DNA of 64,000 bases from Lepidurus packardi (Eukaryota > Arthropoda > Branchiopoda > Notostraca > Triopsidae). Of the stretch, positions 22,560-38,500 are shown piece after piece. The first letter of the stretch is position 1. Each line of letters begins with the position of its first letter. The translations under genes and the position numbers were made by a program. The notes beneath the pieces were generated by a model, which worked only from the letters and a program-made list of their open reading frames with translations, had not been told where the DNA came from and ran no database searches. The stretch covers positions 91,105 to 155,104 of the forward strand of contig JAKZAN010000076.1 in NCBI GenBank assembly GCA_023053545.1, written 5' to 3'.

Positions 22560-25500
22560 AATTAATTCCTTTACGGACTTAATTAATTCCTTACGGACTT
22601 AATTAATCCATTACGGACTGAATTAATTCCTTACGGACTGAATTATTACATTACGGACTGAATTAATTCCTTACGGACTGAATTAATTCCTTACGGACTG
22701 AATTATTACATTACGGACTGAATTAATTCCTTACGGACAGAATTATTTCCTTACGGACTGAATTAATTCTTTAGGATTGATTGAATTCCTTTCTTACTGA
22801 ATTAATTCCTTACGGACTTAATTAAATCCGTAAGGAATGAATGAATTAATTACGGACTGAAATAATTCCGTACGGACTGAATTAATTCCTTACGGTCTGA
22901 ATTAATTCCTTACGGATTTAATTAATTCCTTACGGACTGAATTAATTCCTTACGGACTGAATGAAATCCTTACGGACTGAATTAATTCCTTACGGACTTA
23001 ATTAATTCCTTATGGACTTAATTAATTCCTTACGGACTTAATGATTTCATTACGGACTGAATTAATTCCTTACGGACTTAATTAATTCCTTACGTACTTA
23101 ATTAATTCTTTACGGTCTGAAATAATTCCGTACGGATTTAATTAATTCCTTACGGACTGAATTAATTCCTTACGGACTGAATTATTTCATTACGGACTTA
23201 ATTAAATCCGTAAGGAATGAATTAATTAATTACGGACTGAAATAATTCCGTACGGACTGAATTAATTCCTTACGGTCTGAATTAATTCCTTACGGATTTA
23301 ATTAATTCCTTACGGACTGAATTAATTCCTTACGGACTGAATGAAATCCTTACGGACTGAATTAATTCCTTACGGACTTAATTAATTCCTTATGGACTTA
23401 ATTAATTCCTTACGGACTTAATGATTTCATTACTTACTGAATTAATTCCTTACGGACTTAATTAATTCCTTACGTACTTAATTAATTCTTTACGGTCTGA
23501 AATAATTCCGTACGGATTTAATTAATTCCTTACGGACTGAATTAATTCCTTACGGACTGAATTATTTCATTATGGACTTAATTAATTCCGTAAGGAATGA
23601 ATGAATTAATTACGGACTGAAATAATTCCTTACGGACTGAATTAATTCCTTACGGATTGAATCAATTCCTTACGGACTGAATTAACTCATTACGGACTTA
23701 ATTAATCCATTACGGACTGAATTAATTCTTTATGATTGATTGAATTCCTTACTTGCTGAATTAATTAGTTACGGACTGAATTAATTCCTTACGGATTGGA
23801 TTAACTACTTAGGGACTGAATTAATTCCGTATGGACTTAAGTGACTCATTACGGACTTAATTAATTCCTTACGGACTGAATTAATTCCTTACGGACTGAA
23901 TCAATTTCTTACGGACTTAATTAATTCCTTTCGGCCTGATTTAATTCCTTACAGACTGAATTAATTCCCTACGGCCTGATTTAATTCCTTACAGACTGAA
24001 TTAATTCTTTATACACTGAATTAATTCCTTACGAACTTAATTAATTCCTTACGGACTTAATTAATTCCTTACGGACTTAATTAATTCCTTACGGACTGAT
24101 ATAAATTCCTTACGGACTAAATTAATTCTTTACGAACTGAATTAATTCCTTACGGACTTAATTAATTCCTTACGGACTGAATTAATTCCTTATGGACTTA
24201 ATTGATTCAATTCCTTATGGACTTAATTCCTTATGGACTTAATTGAATTAATTCCTTACGGACTGAATTAATTCCTTACGGACTGAATTAATTCCTTACG
24301 GACTGAATTAATTCCTTAATTAATTCCTTACGGACTGAATTAATTTCATACGGACTAAATTAATTCATTACGGACTTAATTAATCCATTTCGGACTGAAT
24401 TAATTCCTTACGTACTGAACTTATTCCTTACGGACTGAAATAATTCCTTACGGACTGAATTAATTCCGTACGGACTGAATTAATACCTTACGGACTGAAT
24501 TAAATCCTTACGGACCGAATTAATTCCTTACGGACTGAATTAATTCCTTACGGACTGAATTAATTCCTTACGGACTGAATTAATTCCTTACGGACTGAAT
24601 TAATTCCTTACGGACTGAATTAATTCCTTACGGACTGAATTAATTCCTTACGGACTGAATTAATTCCTTTACGGACTTAATTAATTCCTTACGGACTTAA
24701 TTAATCCATTACGGACTGAATTAATTCCTTACGGACTGAATTATTACATTACGGACTGAATTAATTCCTTACGGACTGAATTATTACATTACGGACTGAA
24801 TTAATTCCTTACGGACAGAATTATTTCCTTACGGACTGAATTAATTCTTTAGGATTAATTGAATTCCTTTCTTACTGAACTAATTCCTTACGGAGTGAAT
24901 TAATTCCTTACGGACTGAATTAATTCCTTACGGACTTAATTAAATCCGTAAGGAATGAATGAATTAATTACGGACTGAAATAATTCCGTACGTACTGAAT
25001 TAATTCCTTACGGTCTGAATTAATTCCTTACGGATTTAATTAATTCCTTACGGACTGAATTAATTCCGTACGGATTTAATTAATTCCTTACGGATTTAAT
25101 TACTTCCTTACGGACTGAACTTATTCCTTACGGACTGAATTAATTCCTTACGGACTGAATTAATTCCTTACGGACTGAATTAATTCCTTACGGACTGAAT
25201 TAATTCCTTTACGGACTTAATTAATTCCTTACGGACTTAATTAATCCATTACGGACTGAATTAATTCCTTACGGACTGAATTATTACATTACGGACTGAA
25301 TTAATTCCTTACGGACTGAATTAATTCCTTACGGACTGAATTATTACATTACGGACTGAATTAATTCCTTACGGACAGAATTATTTCCTTACGGACTGAA
25401 TTAATTCTTTAGGATTGATTGAATTCCTTTCTTACTGAATTAATTCCTTACGGACTTAATTAAATCCGTAAGGAATGAATGAATTAATTACGGACTGAAA

Positions 25501-27790
25501 TAATTCCGTACGGACTGAATTAATTCCTTACGGTCTGAATTAATTCCTTACGGATTTAATTAATTCCTTACGGACTGAATTAATTCCTTACGGACTGAAT
25601 GAAATCCTTACGGACTGAATTAATTCCTTACGGACTTAATTAATTCCTTATGGACTTAATTAATTCCTTACGGACTTAATGATTTCATTACGGACTGAAT
25701 TAATTCCTTACGGACTTAATTAATTCCTTACGTACTTAATTAATTCTTTACGGTCTGAAATAATTCCGTACGGATTTAATTAATTCCTTACGGACTGAAT
25801 TAATTCCTTACGGACTGAATTATTTCATTACGGACTTAATTAAATCCGTAAGGAATGAATGAATTAATTACGGACTGAAATAATTCCGTACGGACTGAAT
25901 TAATTCCTTACGGTCTGAATTAATTCCTTACGGATTTAATTAATTCCTTACGGACTGAATTAATTCCTTACGGACTGAATGAAATCCTTACGGACTGAAT
26001 TAATTCCTTACGGACTTAATTAATTCCTTATGGACTTAATTAATTCCTTACGGACTTAATGATTTCATTACTTACTGAATTAATTCCTTACGGACTTAAT
26101 TAATTCCTTACGTACTTAATTAATTCTTTACGGTCTGAAATAATTCCGTACGGATTTAATTAATTCCTTACGGACTGAATTAATTCCTTACGGACTGAAT
26201 TATTTCATTATGGACTTAATTAATTCCGTAAGGAATGAATGAATTAATTACGGACTGAAATAATTCCTTACGGACTGAATTAATTCCTTACGGATTGAAT
26301 CAATTCCTTACGGACTGAATTAACTCATTACGGACTTAATTAATCCATTACGGACTGAATTAATTCTTTATGATTGATTGAATTCCTTACTTGCTGAATT
26401 AATTAGTTACGGACTGAATTAATTCCTTACGGATTGGATTAACTACTTAGGGACTGAATTAATTCCGTATGGACTTAAGTGACTCATTACGGACTTAATT
26501 AATTCCTTACGGACTGAATTAATTCCTTACGGACTGAATCAATTTCTTACGGACTTAATTAATTCCTTTCGGCCTGATTTAATTCCTTACAGACTGAATT
26601 AATTCCCTACGGCCTGATTTAATTCCTTACAGACTGAATTAATTCTTTATACACTGAATTAATTCCTTACGAACTTAATTAATTCCTTACGGACTTAATT
26701 AATTCCTTACGGACTTAATTAATTCCTTACGGACTGATATAAATTCCTTACGGACTAAATTAATTCTTTACGAACTGAATTAATTCCTTACGGACTTAAT
26801 TAATTCCTTACGGACTGAATTAATTCCTTATGGACTTAATTGATTCAATTCCTTATGGACTTAATTCCTTATGGACTTAATTGAATTAATTCCTTACGGA
26901 CTGAATTAATTCCTTACGGACTGAATTAATTCCTTACGGACTGAATTAATTCCTTAATTAATTCCTTACGGACTGAATTAATTTCATACGGACTAAATTA
27001 ATTCATTACGGACTTAATTAATCCATTTCGGACTGAATTAATTCCTTACGTACTGAACTTATTCCTTACGGACTGAAATAATTCCTTACGGACTGAATTA
27101 ATTCCGTACGGACTGAATTAATACCTTACGGACTGAATTAAATCCTTACGGACCGAATTAATTCCTTACGGACTGAATTAATTCCTTACGGACTGAATTA
27201 ATTCCTTACGGACTGAATTAATTCCTTACGGACTGAATTAATTCCTTACGGACTGAATTAATTCCTTACGGACTGAATTAATTCCTTACGGACTGAATTA
27301 ATTCCTTTACGGACTTAATTAATTCCTTACGGACTTAATTAATCCATTACGGACTGAATTAATTCCTTACGGACTGAATTATTACATTACGGACTGAATT
27401 AATTCCTTACGGACTGAATTATTACATTACGGACTGAATTAATTCCTTACGGACAGAATTATTTCCTTACGGACTGAATTAATTCTTTAGGATTAATTGA
27501 ATTCCTTTCTTACTGAACTAATTCCTTACGGAGTGAATTAATTCCTTACGGACTGAATTAATTCCTTACGGACTTAATTAAATCCGTAAGGAATGAATGA
27601 ATTAATTACGGACTGAAATAATTCCGTACGTACTGAATTAATTCCTTACGGTCTGAATTAATTCCTTACGGATTTAATTAATTCCTTACGGACTGAATTA
27701 ATTCCGTACGGATTTAATTAATTCCTTACGGATTTAATTACTTCCTTACGGACTGAACTTATTCCTTACGGACTGAATTAATTCCTTATG
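22560..27790. repeat. 2,638-bp HOR, two tandem copies
   Basis: About 22,560-25,150 recurs at about 25,200-27,790. Three independent markers give the same offset of 2,638 bp: CCTTTACGG at 22,568 and 25,206, TATGGACTTAATTGATTC at 24,191 and 26,829, and CCTTTACGG at 24,666 and 27,304. Only isolated substitutions were noticed between copies. Inside each copy a 380-bp segment (19 units) starting with AAATCCGTAAGG is itself doubled (about 22,811 and 23,191 in copy 1). A run of clipped units (TTCAATTCCTTATGG near 24,207 and 26,845) is shared, which confirms common descent. The copies part company near 25,150/27,788. Confidence 0.9.
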
Positions 27791-27799
27791 GACTGAATT

Positions 27800-30700
27800 A
27801 ATTCCTTACGGACTGAATTAATAACTTACGGACTGAATTAAATCCTTACGGACAGAATTAATTCCTTACGGACTGAATAATTTCCTTACGGACTGAATTA
27901 ATTCTTCAGGATTGATTGAATTCCTTTCTTACTGAATTAATTCCTTACGGACTGAATTAATTCCTTACGGACTGAATTAATTCCTTACGGACTGAATTAA
28001 TTCCTTACGGACTGAATTAATTCCTTACGGACTGAACTAATTCCTTACGGACTGAATTAATTCCTTACGGACTGAATTAATTCCTTACGGACTGAACTAA
28101 TTCCTTACGGACTGAATTAATTCCTTAATTAATTCCTTACGGACTGAATTAATTTCATACGGACTAAATTAATTCATTACGGACTTAATTAATCCATTTC
28201 GGACTGAATTAATTCCTTACGTACTGAACTTATTCCTTACGGACTGAAATAATTCCTTACGGACTGAATTAATTCCGTACGGACTGAATTAATACCTTAC
28301 GGACTGAATTAAATCCTTACGGACCGAATTAATTCCTTACGGACTGAATTAATTCCTTACGGACTGAATTAATTCCTTACGGACTGAATTAATTCCTTAC
28401 GGACTGAATTAATTCCTTACGGACTGAATTAATTCCTTACGGACTGAATTAATTCCTTACGGACTGAATTAATTCCTTTACGGACTTAATTAATTCCTTA
28501 CGGACTTAATTAATCCATTACGGACTGAATTAATTCCTTACGGACTGAATTATTACATTACGGACTGAATTAATTCCTTACGGACTGAATTATTACATTA
28601 CGGACTGAATTAATTCCTTACGGACAGAATTATTTCCTTACGGACTGAATTAATTCTTTAGGATTAATTGAATTCCTTTCTTACTGAACTAATTCCTTAC
28701 GGAGTGAATTAATTCCTTACGGACTGAATTAATTCCTTACGGACTTAATTAAATCCGTAAGGAATGAATGAATTAATTACGGACTGAAATAATTCCGTAC
28801 GTACTGAATTAATTCCTTACGGTCTGAATTAATTCCTTACGGATTTAATTAATTCCTTACGGACTGAATTAATTCCTTACGGATTTAATTACTTCCTTAC
28901 GGACTGAACTTATTCCTTACGGACTGAATTAATTCCTTATGGACTGAATTAATTCCTTACGGACTGAATTAATAACTTACGGACTGAATTAAATCCTTAC
29001 GGACAGAATTAATTCCTTACGGACTGAATAATTTCCTTACATACTGAATTAATTCTTCAGGATTGATTGAATTCCTTTCTTACTGAATTAATTCCTTACG
29101 GACTGAATTAATTCCTTACGGACTGAATTAATTCCTTACGGACTGAATTAATTCCTTACGGACTGAACTAATTCCTTACGGACTGAATTAATTCCTTACG
29201 GACTGAATTAATTCCTTACGGACTGAACTAATTCCTTACGGACTGAATTAATTCCTTAATTAATTCCTTACGGACTGAATTAATTTCATACGGACTAAAT
29301 TAATTCATTACGGACTTAATTAATCCATTTCGTACTGAATTAATTCCTTACGTACTGAACTTATTCCTTACGGACTGAAATAATTCCTTACGGACTGAAT
29401 TAATTCCTTACGGACTGAATTAATACCTTACGGACTGAATTAAATCCTTACGGACCGAATTAATTCCTTACGGACTGAATTAATTCCTTACGGACTGAAT
29501 TAATTCCTTACGGACTGAATTAATTCCTTACGGACTGAATTAATTCCTTACGGACTGAATTAATTCCTTACGGACTGAATTAATTCCTTACGGACTGAAT
29601 TAATTCCTTTACGGACTTAATTAATTCCTTACGGACTTAATTAATCCATTACGGACTGAATTAATTCCTTACGGACTGAATTATTACATTACGGACTGAA
29701 TTAATTCCTTACGGACTGAATTATTACATTACGGACTGAATTAGTTCCTTACGGACAGAATTATTTCCTTACGGACTGAATTAATTCTTTAGGATTAATT
29801 GAATTCCTTTCTTACTGAATTAATTCCTTACGGAGTGAATTAATTCCTTACGGACTGAATTAATTCCTTACGGACTTAATTAAATCCGTAAGGAATGAAT
29901 GAATTAATTACGGACTGAAATAATTCCGTACGGACTGAATTAATTCCTTACGGTCTGAATTAATTCCTTACGGATTTAATTAATTCCTTACGGACTGAAT
30001 TAATTCCTTACGGACTGAATTAATTCATTATGGACTTAATTAATTCCGTAAGGAATGAATGAATTAATTACGGACTGAAATAATTCATTATGGACTTAAT
30101 TAATTCCGTAAGGAATGAATGAATTAATTACGGACTGAAATAATTCCTTACGGACTGAATTAATTCCTTACGGACTGAATTAATTCCTTACGGACTGAAT
30201 TAATTCCTTTCGGACTGAATTAATTCCTTTCGGACTGAATTATTTCCTTACTGACTGAATTAATTCCTTAGGATTGATTGAATTCCGTTCTACTGAATTA
30301 ATTCCTTACGGACTGAATTTATTTCATACGGACTGAATTAATTCATTACGGACTTAATTAATCCATTATGGACTTAATTAATTCCTTAAGTACTGAACTT
30401 ATTCCTTACGGGCTGAATTAATACCTTACGGACTGAATTAAATCCTTAAGGACCGAATTAATTCCTTACGGACTGAATTAATTCCTTACGGACTTAATTA
30501 AATCCGTAAGGAATGAATGAATTAATTACGGACTGAAATAATTCCGTACGTACTGAATTAATTCCTTACGGTCTGAATTAATTCCTTACGGATTTAATTA
30601 ATTCCTTACGGACTGAATTAATTCCGTACGGATTTAATTAATTCCTTACGGATTTAATTACTTCCTTACGGACTGAACTTATTCCTTACGGACTGAATTA

Positions 30701-33600
30701 ATTCCTTATGGACTGAATTAATTCCTTACGGACTGAATTAATAACTTACGGACTGAATTAAATCCTTACGGACAGAATTAATTCCTTACGGACTGAATAA
30801 TTTCCTTACGGACTGAATTAATTCTTCAGGAATGATTGAATTCCTTTCTTACTGAATTAATTCCTTACGGACTGAATTAATTCCTTACGGACTGAATTAA
30901 TTCCTTACGGACTGAATTAATTCCTTACGGACTGAATTAATTCCTTACGGACTGAACTAATTCCTTACGGACTGAATTAATTCCTTACGGACTGAATTAA
31001 TTCCTTACGGACTGAACTAATTCCTTACGGACTGAATTAATTCCTTAATTAATTCCTTACGGACTGAATTAATTTCATACGGACTAAATTAATTCATTAC
31101 GGACTTAATTAATCCATTTCGGACTGAATTAATTCCTTACGTACTGAACTTATTCCTTACGGACTGAAATAATTCCTTACGGACTGAATTAATTCCGTAC
31201 GGACTGAATTAATACCTTACGGACTGAATTAAATCCTTACGGACCGAATTAATTCCTTACGGACTGAATTAATTCCTTACGGACTGAATTAATTCCTTAC
31301 GGACTTAATTAAATCCGTAAGGAATGAATGAATTAATTACGGACTGAAATAATTCCGTACGGACTGAATTAATTCCTTACGGTCTGAATTAATTCCTTAC
31401 GGATTTAATTAATTCCTTACGGACTGAATTAATTCCTTACGGACTGAATTAATTCATTATGGACTTAATTAATTCCGTAAGGAATGAATGAATTAATTAC
31501 GGACTGAAATAATTCATTATGGACTTAATTAATTCCGTAAGGAATGAATGAATTAATTACGGACTGAAATAATTCCTTACGGACTGAATTAATTCCTTAC
31601 GGACTGAATTAATTCCTTACGGACTGAATTAATTCCTTTCGGACTGAATTAATTCCTTTCGGACTGAATTATTTCCTTACTGACTGAATTAATTCCTTAG
31701 GATTGATTGAATTCCGTTCTACTGAATTAATTCCTTACGGACTGAATTAATTTCATACGGACTGAATTAATTCATTACGGACTTAATTAATCCATTATGG
31801 ACTTAATTAATTCCTTAAGTACTGAACTTATTCCTTACGGGCTGAATTAATACCTTACGGACTGAATTAAATCCTTAAGGACCGAATTAATTCCTTACGG
31901 ACTGAATTAATTCCTTACGGACTTAATTAAATCCGTAAGGAATGAATGAATTAATTACGGACTGAAATAATTCCGTACGTACTGAATTAATTCCTTACGG
32001 TCTGAATTAATTCCTTACGGATTTAATTAATTCCTTACGGACTGAATTAATTCCGTACGGATTTAATTAATTCCTTACGGATTTAATTACTTCCTTACGG
32101 ACTGAACTTATTCCTTACGGACTGAATTAATTCCTTATGGACTGAATTAATTCCTTACGGACTGAATTAATAACTTACGGACTGAATTAAATCCTTACGG
32201 ACAGAATTAATTCCTTACGGACTGAATAATTTCCTTACGGACTGAATTAATTCTTCAGGATTGATTGAATTCCTTTCTTACTGAATTAATTCCTTACGGA
32301 CTGAATTAATTCCTTACGGACTGAATTAATTCCTTACGGACTGAATTAATTCCTTACGGACTGAATTAATTCCTTACGGACTGAACTAATTCCTTACGGA
32401 CTGAATTAATTCCTTACGGACTGAATTAATTCCTTACGGACTGAACTAATTCCTTACGGACTGAATTAATTCCTTAATTAATTCCTTACGGACTGAATTA
32501 ATTTCATACGGACTAAATTAATTCATTACGGACTTAATTAATCCATCGGACTGAATTAATTCCTTACGTACTGAACTTATTCCTTACGGACTGAAATAAT
32601 TCCTTACGGACTGAATTAATTCCGTACGGACTGAATTAATACCTTACGGACTGAATTAAATCCTTACGGACCGAAATAATTCCTTACGGACTGAATTAAT
32701 TCCTTACGGACTGATATAAAATCCTTACGGACTAAATTAATTCTTTACGAACTGAATTAATTCCTTACGGACTGAATTAATTCCTTACGGACTGAATTAA
32801 TTCCTTATGGACTTAATTGATTCATTACGGACTTAATTAATCCATTACGGACTGAATTAATTCCTTACGGACTGAATTAATTCCTTACGGACTGAATTAT
32901 TACATTACGGACTGAATTAATTCCTTACGGACTGAATTATTACATTACGGACTGAATTAATTCCTTACGGACAGAATTATTTCCTTACGGACTGAATTAA
33001 TTCTTTAGGATTGATTGAATTCCTTTCTTACTGAATTAATTCCTTACGGAGTGAATTAATTCCTTACGGACTGAATTAATTCCTTACGGACTGAATTAAT
33101 TCATTATGGACTTAATTAATTCCGTAAGGAATGAATGAATTAATTACGGACTGAAATAATTCATTATGGACTTAATTAATTCCGTAAGGAATGAATGAAT
33201 TAATTACGGACTGAAATAATTCCTTACGGACTGAATTAATTCCTTACGGACTGAATTAATTCCTTACGGACTGAATTAATTCCTTTCGGACTGAATTAAT
33301 TCCTTACGGACTGAATTATTTCCTTACGGACTGAATTAATTCTTTAGGATTGATTGAATTCCGTTCTTACTGAATTAATTCCTTACGGACTGAATTAATT
33401 TCATACGGATTGAATTAATTCATTACGGACTTAATTAATCCATTACGGACTTAATTAATTCCTTAAGTACTGAACTTATTCCTTACGGGCTGAATTAATA
33501 CCTTACGGACTGAATTAAATCCTTACGGACCGAATTAATTCCTTACGGACTGAATTAATTCCTTACGGACTGAATTAATTCCTTACGGACCGAATTAATA
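27800..33600. repeat. Irregular HOR block (1.15-1.77 kb spacing)
   Basis: The marker ATAACTTACG followed by GGACAGAA, GAATAATTTCC and ATTCTTCAGG recurs at 27,821, 28,972, 30,741 and 32,170, spacings 1,151, 1,769 and 1,429 bp. The copies share long identical runs but differ by inserted or missing sub-blocks, including a doubled ATTCATTATGG plus CCGTAAGG cassette near 30,020-30,130, 31,450-31,560 and 33,100-33,200. Isolated deletions such as AATCCATCGGACTG near 32,543 are private to one copy. Confidence 0.8.
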
Positions 33601-35589
33601 CCTTACGGACTGAATTAGTTCCTCACGGACTGAATTAATTCTGTAGGATTGATTGAATTCCTTTCTTACTGAATTAATTCCTTACGGACTGAATGAATTC
33701 CCTACGGACTGAATTAATTTCATACGGACTGAATTAATTCCTTACGGACCTAATTAATCCATTACGGACTGAAATAATTCCTTACGTACTGAACTTATTC
33801 CTTACGGACTGAATTAATTCCTTACGGACTGAAATAATTCCTTACGGACTGAATTATTACATTACGGACTGAATTATATCCTTACGGACAGGATTAATTC
33901 CTTACGGACTGAATTAATTCCTTACGGACTTACTTAATTCCTTACGGACTGAGTTAATTCCTTACGGACTGAATTAATTCCTTACGGACTGAATTAATTC
34001 CTTACGGACTGAATTAATTCCTTACGGACTGAATTAATTCCTTGCGGACTGAATTATTTCCTTACGGACTGAATTAATTCTTTAGGATTGATTGAATTCC
34101 TTTCTTACCGAATTAATTCCTTACGGACTGAATTAATTCCTTACGGACTGAATTAATTCATTACCGACATAATTAAATCCTTACAGACTGAAATTATTCC
34201 TTATGGACTTAACTAATTCCGTAAGGAATGAATTAATTAATTACGGACTGAAATAATTCCTTACGGACTGAATTAATTCCTTACGGACTGAATTAATTCC
34301 TTACGGACTGAATTAATTCCTTACGGACTGAATTAATTCCTTACGGACTATATTAATTCCTTTCTTACTGAATTAATTCTTTACGGACTGAATTAATTTC
34401 ATACGGACTGAATTAATTCATTACGGACTTAATTAATCCAATACGTACTGAATTAATTCCTTACGGACTGAATTAATTCCTTACGGACTGAATTAATTCC
34501 TTACGGACTGAACTAATACCTAACGGACTGAATTAATACCTTACGGACTGAATTAATTCCTTACGGACTGAATTAATACGTTACGGACTGAATTAATTCC
34601 TTACGGACAGAATTAATTCTTTACGGACTGAATTAATTCCTTACGGACTTAATTAATTCCTTAAGTACTGAACTTATTCCTTACGGGCTGAATTAATACC
34701 TTACGGACTGAATTAATTCCTTACGGACCGAATTAATACCTTACGGACTGAATTAGTTCCTCACGGACTGAATTAATTCTGTAGGATTGATTGAATTCCT
34801 TTCTTACTGAATTAATTCCTTACGGACTGAATGAATTCCCTACGGACTGAATTAATTTCATACGGACTGAATTAATTCCTTACGGACCTAATTAATCCAT
34901 TACGGACTGAAATAATTCCTTACGTACTGAACTTATTCCTTACGGACTGAATTAATTCCTTACGGACTGAAATAATTCCTTACGGACTGAATTATTACAT
35001 TACGGACTGAATTATATCCTTACGGACAGGATTAATTCCTTACGGACTGAATTAATTCCTTACGGACTTACTTAATTCCTTACGGACTGAGTTAATTCCT
35101 TACGGACTGAATTAATTCCTTACGGACTGAATTAATTCCTTACGGACTGAATTAATTCCTTACGGACTGAATTAATTCCTTGCGGACTGAATTAATTCCT
35201 TACGGACTGAATTAATTCATTGTGGACTTAATTAATTCCGTAAGGAATGAATGAATTAATTACGGACTGAAATAATTCCTTACGGACTGAATTAATTCCT
35301 TACGGACTGAATTAATTCCTTACGGACTGAATTAATTCCTTACGGACTGAATTAATTCCTTACGGACTGAATTAATTCCTTACGGACTGAATTATTTCCT
35401 TACGGACTGAATTAATTCTTTAGGATTGATTGAATTCCTTTCTTACCGAATTAATTCCTTACGGACTGAATTAATTCCTTACGGACTGAATTATTACATT
35501 ACGGACTGAATTAATTCCTTACGGACAGAATTAATTCCTTACGGACTGAATTAATTCCTTACGGACTGAATTACTTCCTTACGGACTGA

Positions 35590-38500
35590 ATTAATTCTTT
35601 AGGATTGATTGAATTAATTTCTTACTGAATTAATTCCTTACGGAGTGAATTAATTCCTTACGGACTGAATTAATTCCTTACGGACTGAATTAATTCCTTA
35701 CGGACTTAATTAAATCCGTAAGGAATGAATGAATTAATTACGGACTGAAATAATTCCGTACGGACTGAATTAATTCCTTACGGACTGAATTAATTCCTTA
35801 CGGACTGAATTAATTCCTTACGGACTAAATGAATTCCTTACGGACTGAATTATTTCCTTACGGACTGAATTAATTCTTTAGGATTGATTGAATTCCGTTC
35901 TTACTGAATTAATTACTTACGGACTGAATTAATTCCTTACGGACTGAATTAATTCCTTACGGACTGAATTATTTCCTTACGGACTGAATTAATTCTTTAG
36001 GATTGATTGAATTCCTTTCTTACCGAATTAATTCCTTACGGACTGAATTAATTCCTTACGGACTGAATTAATTCATTACCGACATAATTAAATCCTTACA
36101 GACTGAAATTATTCCTTATGGACTTAACTAATTCCGTAAGGAATGAATTAATTAATTACGGACTGAAATAATTCCTTACGGACTGAATTAATTCCTTACG
36201 GACTGAATTAATTCCTTACGGACTGAATTAATTCCTTACGGACTGAATTAATTCCTTACGGACTGAATTAATTCCTTACGGACTATATTAATTCCTTTCT
36301 TACTGAATTAATTCTTTACGGACTGAATTAATTTCATACGGACTGAATTAATTCATTACGGACTTAATTAATCCAATACGTACTGAATTAATTCCTTACG
36401 GACTGAATTAATTCCTTACGGACTGAATTAATTCCTTACGGACTGAACTAATACCTAACGGACTGAATTAATACCTTACGGACTGAATTAATTCCTTACG
36501 GACTGAATTAATACGTTACGGACTGAATTAATTCCTTACGGACAGAATTAATTCTTTACGGACTGAATTAATTCCTTACGGACTTAATTAATTCCTTAAG
36601 TACTGAACTTATTCCTTACGGGCTGAATTAATACCTTACGGACTGAATTAATTCCTTACGGACCGAATTAATACCTTACGGACTGAATTAGTTCCTCACG
36701 GACTGAATTAATTCTGTAGGATTGATTGAATTCCTTTCTTACTGAATTAATTCCTTACGGACTGAATGAATTCCCTACGGACTGAATTAATTTCATACGG
36801 ACTGAATTAATTCCTTACGGACCTAATTAATCCATTACGGACTGAAATAATTCCTTACGTACTGAACTTATTCCTTACGGACTGAATTAATTCCTTACGG
36901 ACTGAAATAATTCCTTACGGACTGAATTATTACATTACGGACTGAATTATATCCTTACGGACAGGATTAATTCCTTACGGACTGAATTAATTCCTTACGG
37001 ACTTACTTAATTCCTTACGGACTGAGTTAATTCCTTACGGACTGAATTAATTCCTTACGGACTGAATTAATTCCTTACGGACTGAATTAATTCCTTACGG
37101 ACTGAATTAATTCCTTGCGGACTGAATTAATTCCTTACGGACTGAATTAATTCATTGTGGACTTAATTAATTCCGTAAGGAATGAATGAATTAATTACGG
37201 ACTGAAATAATTCCTTACGGACTGAATTAATTCCTTACGGACTGAATTAATTCCTTACGGACTGAATTAATTCCTTACGGACTGAATTAATTCTTTAGGA
37301 TTGATTGAATTCCTTTCTTACCGAATTAATTCCTTACGGACTGAATTAATTCATTACCGACATAATTAAATCCTTACAGACTGAAATTATTCCTTATGGA
37401 CTTAACTAATTCCGTAAGGAATGAATTAATTAATTACGGACTGAAATAATTCCTTACGGACTGAATTAATTCCTTACGGACTGAATTAATTCCTTACGGA
37501 CTGAATTAATTCCTTACGGACTGAATTAATTCCTTACGGACTGAATTAATTCCTTACGGACTATATTAATTCCTTTCTTACTGAATTAATTCTTTACGGA
37601 CTGAATTAATTTCATACGGACTGAATTAATTCATTACGGACTTAATTAATCCAATACGTACTGAACTTATTCATTACGGACTGAATTAATTCCTTACGGA
37701 CTGAATTAATTCCTTACGGACTGAACTAATACCTAACGGACTGAATTAATACCTTACGGACTGAATTAATTCCTTACGGACTGAATTAATACGTTACGGA
37801 CTGAATTAATTCCTTACGGACTTACTTAATTCCTTACGGACTGAGTTAATTCCTTACGGACTGAATTAATTCCTTACGGACTGAATTAATTCCTTACGGA
37901 CTGAATTAATTCCTTACGGACTGAATTAATTCCTTGCGGACTGAATTAATTCCTTACGGACTGAATTAATTCATTGTGGACTTAATTAATTCCGTAAGGA
38001 ATGAATGAATTAATTACGGACTGAAATAATTCCTTACGGACTGAATTAATTCCTTACGGACTGAATTAATTCCTTACGGACTGAATTAATTCCTTACGGA
38101 CTGAATTAATTCCTTACGGACTGAATTAATTCCTTACGGACTGAATTATTTCCTTACGGACTGAATTAATTCTTTAGGATTGATTGAATTCCTTTCTTAC
38201 CGAATTAATTCCTTACGGACTGAATTAATTCCTTACGGACTGAATTATTACATTACGGACTGAATTAATTCCTTACGGACAGAATTAATTCCTTACGGAC
38301 TGAATTAATTCCTTACGGACTGAATTACTTCCTTACGGACTGAATTACTTCCTTACGGACTGAATTAATTCTTTAGGATTGATTGAATTAATTTCTTACT
38401 GAATTAATTCCTTACGGAGTGAATTAATTCCTTACGGACTGAATTAATTCCTTACGGACTGAATTAATTCCTTACGGACTTAATTAAATCCGTAAGGAAT

